Source: an uncultured Oscillibacter sp.
GTDB taxonomy: Bacteria > Bacillota > Clostridia > Oscillospirales > Oscillospiraceae
Length of the DNA stretch: 5,621 nt
Assembly (NCBI GenBank): GCA_910585245.1
Contig: CAJUCO010000063.1
Coordinates: 1 to 5,621, forward strand
Direction of reading: 5' to 3'
Shown here: positions 4,645-5,621 of the stretch, one piece after another
Layout: the number at the start of each line of letters is the position of its first letter
How positions within the stretch are numbered: the stretch's first letter is position 1
Program-made: the position numbers and the translations under genes
The notes under the pieces: generated by a model
The model's database searches: none
Seen by the model: the letters and a program-made list of their open reading frames with translations, nothing else
Told to the model about the DNA's origin: nothing

Positions 4645-5076
4645 ATGTCCACTTTTATGGCAAACAAGGCCAACATTGAGCGCAAGTGGTACATCCTGGA
4701 CGCCGCCGGAAAGCCCTTGGGCAAAACCGCCGTCCGGGCCGCCGATTTGCTGCGTGGCAAAAACAAAACCACCTTCACTCCCCACGCGGACTGCGGAGAT
4801 AATGTCATCATCATCAACGCGGGCAAAGCGGTTCTCACCGGAAAAAAGGGCGAGCAGAAGATCTACCGCACCCACTCCGGCTGGGTGGGCGGCCTCAAAG
4901 AGACCCCCTACCGTATCCTGATGCAGGAAAAGCCTGAGGTTGCCATGCGGGTGGCCGTTCGGGGCATGATGCCCAAGAACACCGTGGCCAAGGATTCCCT
5001 GAAGCGCCTGCACATCTACGCCGGCGCGGAGCACAAGCAGCAGGCTCAAAAGCCCATCGCCCTGGACGCTGAATAA
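4645..5076 (+). CDS. rplM: 50S ribosomal protein L13
   Basis: L13 is an early-assembly protein of the large ribosomal subunit that binds 23S rRNA. The 143-residue product is full length for the family (about 142-147). Recognisable regions are KWYILDAAGKPLGKTAVRAA near the N-terminus, GDNVIIINAGKAVLTGKK at 51-68, YRTHSGWVGG at 74-83 and the signature VRGMMPKNTVAKDSLKRLHI at 105-124, followed by YAGAEH. The start at 4645 has GGAGG 7 nt upstream; the second Met (residue 5) would be too far from it. It is the first gene of the rplM-rpsI pair, with 14 nt to the next start, and is driven by the strong promoter at 4546-4574. In neighbouring annotations this pair is sometimes an independent operon, as here. 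Confidence 0.98.
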   Translation: MSTFMANKANIERKWYILDAAGKPLGKTAVRAADLLRGKNKTTFTPHADCGDNVIIINAGKAVLTGKKGEQKIYRTHSGWVGGLKETPYRILMQEKPEVAMRVAVRGMMPKNTVAKDSLKRLHIYAGAEHKQQAQKPIALDAE

Positions 5077-5090
5077 GGAGGAGGAAACGT

Positions 5091-5495
5091 ATGTATCAGT
5101 CCAAGAAGCCCTATCTGTACGGTACCGGCCGCCGGAAGTCCTCCGTCGCCCGCGTTCACCTGTTCCCCGGCGGAACCGGGAGCATCACCATCAACGGCCG
5201 TGACATTGATGATTACTTTGGCCTGGAGACCCTGAAAATGGTGGTCCGCCAGCCTCTGGAAGCCACCGGAAACACCGGCAAAATGGATATCGTGGCCACG
5301 GTTACCGGCGGCGGCGTCACCGGCCAGGCCGGTGCCCTGCGCCACGGCATCGCCCGGGCTTTGCTGCTGGCCAGCGAGGATAACCGCCCCATCCTGAAGA
5401 AGGCAGGTTTCCTGACCCGCGATCCTCGTATGAAGGAGCGCAAGAAGTACGGCCTCAAGGCGGCCCGTCGCGCGCCTCAGTTCTCCAAGCGCTGA
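5091..5495 (+). CDS. rpsI: 30S ribosomal protein S9
   Basis: S9 sits in the head of the small ribosomal subunit; its extended C-terminal tail reaches the P site and touches the tRNA anticodon stem. The 134-residue product starts with YLYGTGRRKSSVARVHLFPG, the family opening, and carries the signature GGGVTGQAGALRHGIARALL at 73-92. It ends with KKYGLKAARRAPQFSKR, including the invariant Ser-Lys-Arg tail. Length is normal. The start has a strong GGAGGAGG site that begins 1 nt after the L13 stop codon, so translation of the two proteins is probably coupled and balanced. Confidence 0.98.
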   Translation: MYQSKKPYLYGTGRRKSSVARVHLFPGGTGSITINGRDIDDYFGLETLKMVVRQPLEATGNTGKMDIVATVTGGGVTGQAGALRHGIARALLLASEDNRPILKKAGFLTRDPRMKERKKYGLKAARRAPQFSKR

Positions 5496-5520
5496 TTTCC
5501 AGCTTATATGGTATTGGATG

Positions 5521-5554
5521 GCGGGACCTCGAAAGAGGTCCCGCTTAGCTTGTC
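5521..5554 (+). terminator. Hairpin terminator of rplM-rpsI with GAAA tetraloop
   Basis: A perfect 10-bp stem (5521-5530 with 5535-5544) closed by a GAAA tetraloop lies 25 nt after the S9 stop. The downstream tract (ttagcttgtc) is only partly T-rich, so termination may be incomplete. The remaining bases to the window end (5555-5621) show no gene or site that I recognise. Confidence 0.75.
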
Positions 5555-5621
5555 AAAAAGGTGCTATTTAGAATCTGTATTCATAAGCGTTTGATCAGTG
5601 TGTGGAAATGAGAAATTTTGA

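Noticed and set aside
4462..5049. 195-codon minus-strand frame across rplM
   Set aside because: Antisense to L13; its N-terminal part is a mirror of conserved ribosomal protein codons.
1..5621. CRISPR arrays, insertion sequences, tRNA genes, phage genes
   Set aside because: No regular direct repeats, transposase or integrase motifs, or tRNA T-loop signatures were seen on either strand.

Overview
The window looks like chromosomal DNA from a GC-rich, spore-forming member of the Clostridia, most likely of the Oscillospiraceae type. The reasons are a pro-sigma-K inhibitor gene (bofA) paired with a DUF2508/yaaL gene, strong Gram-positive Shine-Dalgarno sites, a Gram-positive style lipoprotein, and GC-rich coding sequence separated by AT-rich promoters. 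The family assignment is inference from gene content and sequence style, not from any search.

Layout. Positions 1-2053 (minus strand) hold a TAXI-type TRAP transporter: a substrate-binding lipoprotein (992-2053), then, 138 nt downstream in the direction of transcription, a fused DctQ-DctM permease (853 to the window edge, 284 codons visible). The gap between them contains two mutually exclusive hairpins. Upstream lie a candidate extended -10 promoter (2119-2147) and the terminator of the next gene. A stand-alone two-CBS-domain protein follows (2348-2782, minus). Next comes a 493-nt gap without a gene, holding a 16-bp GC palindrome and a 19-bp terminator-like hairpin. Then comes tadA, the tRNA A34 deaminase (3276-3728, minus), divergent from the plus-strand pair yaaL-bofA (3806-4320), whose reading frames overlap by 10 nt. 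After a terminator, a near-consensus promoter (4546-4574) drives rplM-rpsI (ribosomal proteins L13 and S9, 4645-5495), which ends in a GAAA-tetraloop hairpin. The last 76 nt hold nothing I can recognise.

How the genes relate. The TAXI protein and permease should form one secondary uptake system for a small organic substrate that cannot be named from sequence. tadA, yaaL and bofA are neighbours in other Firmicutes as part of tadA-scr-dnaX-yaaK-recR-yaaL-bofA; here the middle is missing and the flanks are head to head. L13-S9 is the universal ribosomal pair.

The main discovery candidate is the TAXI binding protein. The segment that normally forms the C-terminal end of the family (strand, VPEDDVY helix, HPGAAKY motif) sits at residues about 55-128, directly after the lipoprotein linker. 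The normal N-terminal start (LTFGTGGESGTYY) comes only at residue 145, and the protein stops exactly after IPAGTY. This is the pattern of a circular permutation that keeps all parts of the fold.
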